A DNA stretch of 16,004 nucleotides from an uncultured Acetobacter sp. (GTDB taxonomy: Bacteria; Pseudomonadota; Alphaproteobacteria; Acetobacterales; Acetobacteraceae): assembly GCA_937900755.1 (NCBI GenBank), contig CALCDN010000249.1, positions 1 to 16,004 on the forward strand, written 5' to 3'. The position numbers and the translations under genes are program-made. Below the pieces are notes generated by a model, which did no database searches, was not told the DNA's origin, and saw only the letters and a list, made by a program, of their open reading frames with translations. This document shows positions 14,121-16,004 of this stretch, piece by piece. How positions within the stretch are numbered: the stretch's first letter is position 1; each line of letters starts with the position of its first letter.

Positions 14121-15361
14121 AGCGTAACTCCCAGATGCTCGGCAACAGTAAAGATGTCCTTGTCCCCCCGGCCGGACAGGTTGACCACCAGCAGCGTGTC
14201 CTTGGGCAGGGTGGGGGCGAGTTTGGCGGCGTACGCCACGGCATGCGCCGATTCGAGGGCGGGAATGATCCCTTCCAGCTTTGTGCAGAGCTGGAAGGCG
14301 TCCAGCGCCTCCGTATCGGTCGCACCCACGTATTCCGCGCGCCCAATATCGTTCAGCCACGAATGTTCGGGCCCAACGCCGGGGTAGTCCAGCCCGGCAC
14401 TGATGGAGTGGGCCTCGTCAATCTGCCCGTCCGCGTTCTGCAGCAGATAGGTGCGGTTGCCGTGCAGCACACCGGGGCGACCACGCTCGATGGAGGCCGC
14501 CGTTTTGCCGCTGTCCAGCCCGTGGCCTGCCGCTTCCACGCCAATCAGGCGGACAGACGCATCGTCAAGGAACGGGTAAAAAATACCCATGGCGTTGGAG
14601 CCGCCACCAATGGCTGCGACCACCACATCGGGCAGGCGGCCTTCGGCGGCGCGCATCTGCTCCTTGGTTTCCTCCCCGATCACGCTCTGGAAGTCGCGCA
14701 CCATGGCGGGGTAGGGGTGCGGGCCAGCCACGGTGCCGATCAGCATGTAGGTGTCGGCCACATTGGCCACCCAGTCACGCATGGCTTCATTCATGGCGTC
14801 CTTGAGCGTGCCTGCCCCGGCGGTTACGGGCACAACCTCCGCCCCCAGCAGGCGCATGCGGAACACGTTGGGCTTTTGCCGCTCCACATCGGTGGCGCCC
14901 ATGTAGATTACGCATTTCATGCCAAACAGGGCGCATACGGTGGCGGTGGCCACACCGTGCTGGCCTGCGCCGGTTTCGGCCACGATGCGGGTGCGCCCCA
15001 TGCGGCGGGCCAGCAGAATCTGCCCCATGACATTGTTGAGCTTGTGCGACCCCGTATGGTTCAGCTCCTCACGTTTGAGGTAGATTTTAGCCCCCCCGAA
15101 CGCTTCGGTCATGCGGCGGGCAAACCACAGCGGGCTGGGCCGACCGATATAGTCGGTCTGGTAATAGACCAGTTCCCTATGAAACGCGGGGTCGGCCTTT
15201 GCGGCCTCGTACGCCTCGTTCAGTTCCAGGATAAGCGGCATGAGCGTTTCGGCTACAAAGCGGCCACCGTAGCGGCCACCAAAATGGCCATGCTCATCAG
15301 GCTGCTGCCTGAAGGAATTGCTCTGTGCCGCCGCGGCGCCGTGTTCGATCGGGTTCGCCAT
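14117..15361 (-). CDS. trpB: Tryptophan synthase beta chain
   Basis: TrpB condenses indole with serine to make tryptophan, using pyridoxal phosphate, in an alpha2-beta2 complex with TrpA. It is complete at 414 residues. The PLP lysine is Lys107 in REELNHTGSHKLNNV, the catalytic Glu129 lies in ETGAGQHGVA, and the phosphate-binding loop GGGSNAMG is at 252-259. The N-terminal GRYGGRFVAETLMP and the C-terminal SGRGDKD are typical. The ATG at 15361 has AGGA seven bases upstream, with a further AAGGAG at 14. It is the first gene of the minus-strand run and lies back to back with the CorA-type gene. trpF, which stands just before trpB in many alphaproteobacteria, is absent here. No leader peptide with Trp codons or attenuator is visible in front of it. 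Confidence 0.98.
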   Translation of the reverse strand: MANPIEHGAAAAQSNSFRQQPDEHGHFGGRYGGRFVAETLMPLILELNEAYEAAKADPAFHRELVYYQTDYIGRPSPLWFARRMTEAFGGAKIYLKREELNHTGSHKLNNVMGQILLARRMGRTRIVAETGAGQHGVATATVCALFGMKCVIYMGATDVERQKPNVFRMRLLGAEVVPVTAGAGTLKDAMNEAMRDWVANVADTYMLIGTVAGPHPYPAMVRDFQSVIGEETKEQMRAAEGRLPDVVVAAIGGGSNAMGIFYPFLDDASVRLIGVEAAGHGLDSGKTAASIERGRPGVLHGNRTYLLQNADGQIDEAHSISAGLDYPGVGPEHSWLNDIGRAEYVGATDTEALDAFQLCTKLEGIIPALESAHAVAYAAKLAPTLPKDTLLVVNLSGRGDKDIFTVAEHLGVTL

Positions 15362-15603
15362 TATTCGTCCTGCCGCTCCTTAAATAGCCCCATGGCGCGC
15401 CCTGACGGGTGCCATCTGTTTTTATCTTTTCAACTGGCAAAATGGCTTACCAGATGTGCCACCGCATTGCACGGTCCCGTGCAGTCATCTTGCCAGAAAC
15501 AGCACAAAGGCGTCATAGTTAGGCCACGCGCACGCTCCGGGGCACCCCCGCCAGGACCGGCGGCCATGCGCTACGCCTGCAAGGCAAAAACTGGGAGAAT
15601 CGC
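15362..15603. promoter_or_regulatory. Divergent promoter region between trpB and corA
   Basis: This 242-base gap must hold the promoters for both the trpB run (minus) and the CorA-type gene (plus). I see only weak sigma70-like matches: for the plus strand TTGCCA at 15490-15495 with CATAGT at 15514-15519 (18-base spacer), and for the minus strand nothing convincing. There is no terminator, no Trp-rich leader peptide and no clear operator palindrome. Confidence 0.4.
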
Positions 15604-16004
15604 ATGTTTCTGGCCCACAGGCCCGGTATGCCTGCTCGCGCCGTTGAAACGGAAGACGATGCCAAAAACGCAGTCTGGCTGGATCTTCTCAACCCCACCC
15701 CCCAGGAGCTGGAACTGGCGGCAAAGCTCTGTGGTCAGCCCATTCCCACACTGGATGACCTGAGCGGGATCGAAAGTTCATCACGCATTAGCGTGCGCAA
15801 TGGCGCGGCCTTTCTGTCCTCCCCCCTGCTTCGCAAGAGTGGTTCGGATTTTCAAACCATGCCGGTGGGTTTTATCCTGACCGAGCAGCGGCTCTTCACC
15901 ATCCGCTTCCAGTCCTATCTGGCGTTCGAAACCGTGGCCCAGCTTGTGGCGGACTGCGTGGCCTCCACCATGCCCCCCCCGCACACCACCCCGGACCACC
16001 AGAG
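15604..16004 (+). CDS. corA: CorA-type Mg2+/Co2+ transporter, N-terminal part (cut by window edge)
   Basis: The first 133 codons of a CorA-family metal channel, running off the right edge without a stop. CorA is a pentameric inner-membrane Mg2+/Co2+ channel with a large cytoplasmic N-terminal domain; only that domain is visible. Typical features are WLDLLNPTPQELELAAKLCG (about residues 25-44), IPTLDDLSGIESSSRISV, and a beta-sheet stretch including MPVGFILTEQRLFTIRF. The membrane helices and the GMN motif that would confirm the family lie beyond the window. The ATG at 15604 has GGGAG seven bases upstream. It is divergent from trpB. The family call is good from the N-terminal pattern; which metal it carries cannot be seen. 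Confidence 0.82.
   Translation, partial: MFLAHRPGMPARAVETEDDAKNAVWLDLLNPTPQELELAAKLCGQPIPTLDDLSGIESSSRISVRNGAAFLSSPLLRKSGSDFQTMPVGFILTEQRLFTIRFQSYLAFETVAQLVADCVASTMPPPHTTPDHQ

Noticed and set aside
12825..15763. Long plus-strand open frames opposite trpA, trpB and the flavoprotein
   Set aside because: They are shadows of complete, motif-verified genes and have shadow-like composition.

Overview
The window is a stretch of bacterial chromosome, GC-rich and densely coded, that looks like an alphaproteobacterium of the acetic acid bacteria (Acetobacteraceae, Acetobacter/Gluconobacter/Komagataeibacter type). This rests on recalled protein resemblance, the presence of the HisZ regulatory subunit, and the gene content; no database search was possible. 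Almost every gene is a recognisable housekeeping or nutrient-response gene. I see no phage, transposon, CRISPR array, tRNA or rRNA, and no clear new defence or mobile system.

Layout from left to right. (1) 1-483, minus: the 5' half of an AcuI/YhdH-type quinone/acryloyl-CoA reductase, cut by the window edge. (2) 674-2038, plus: a CorC/HlyC-type membrane protein with DUF21 and CBS domains, ending in a perfect 17-bp hairpin terminator. (3) 2100-2592: about 490 bases with no convincing gene but several hairpins. (4) 2661-7686, all minus: a phosphate-starvation block in transcription order phoB, phoR, pstS and an OprO/OprP-like porin, with PhoB-box-like 11-bp-phased repeats before phoB (two), pstS and the porin. 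(5) 7938-15361, all minus: trpB, trpA, a BaiN/HI0933-type flavoprotein, a HerA/DUF87-type ATPase, hisZ and purA in transcription order, closed by a terminator after purA. (6) 15604-end, plus: the N-terminal part of a CorA-type Mg2+/Co2+ channel, divergent from trpB.

How the genes work together. The phosphate block is a compact self-regulated unit: PhoR kinase and PhoB regulator sense and signal phosphate limitation, PstS binds phosphate in the periplasm, and the porin would bring phosphate through the outer membrane. The inner-membrane part of the transporter (pstC, pstA, pstB) and phoU are not here and must lie elsewhere. The trpB-to-purA run joins the last step of tryptophan synthesis, histidine-pathway regulation and the first committed AMP step with two genes of unknown role (flavoprotein and ATPase). 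Overlapping stops and starts (GTGA between trpB and trpA, ATGA between flavoprotein and ATPase) and short gaps suggest one translationally coupled transcript, at least as far as the ATPase.

The best leads are the phased Pho-box clusters and the incomplete pst gene set, the HerA-like ATPase inside a biosynthetic operon, and the hairpin-rich gap at 2100-2592.
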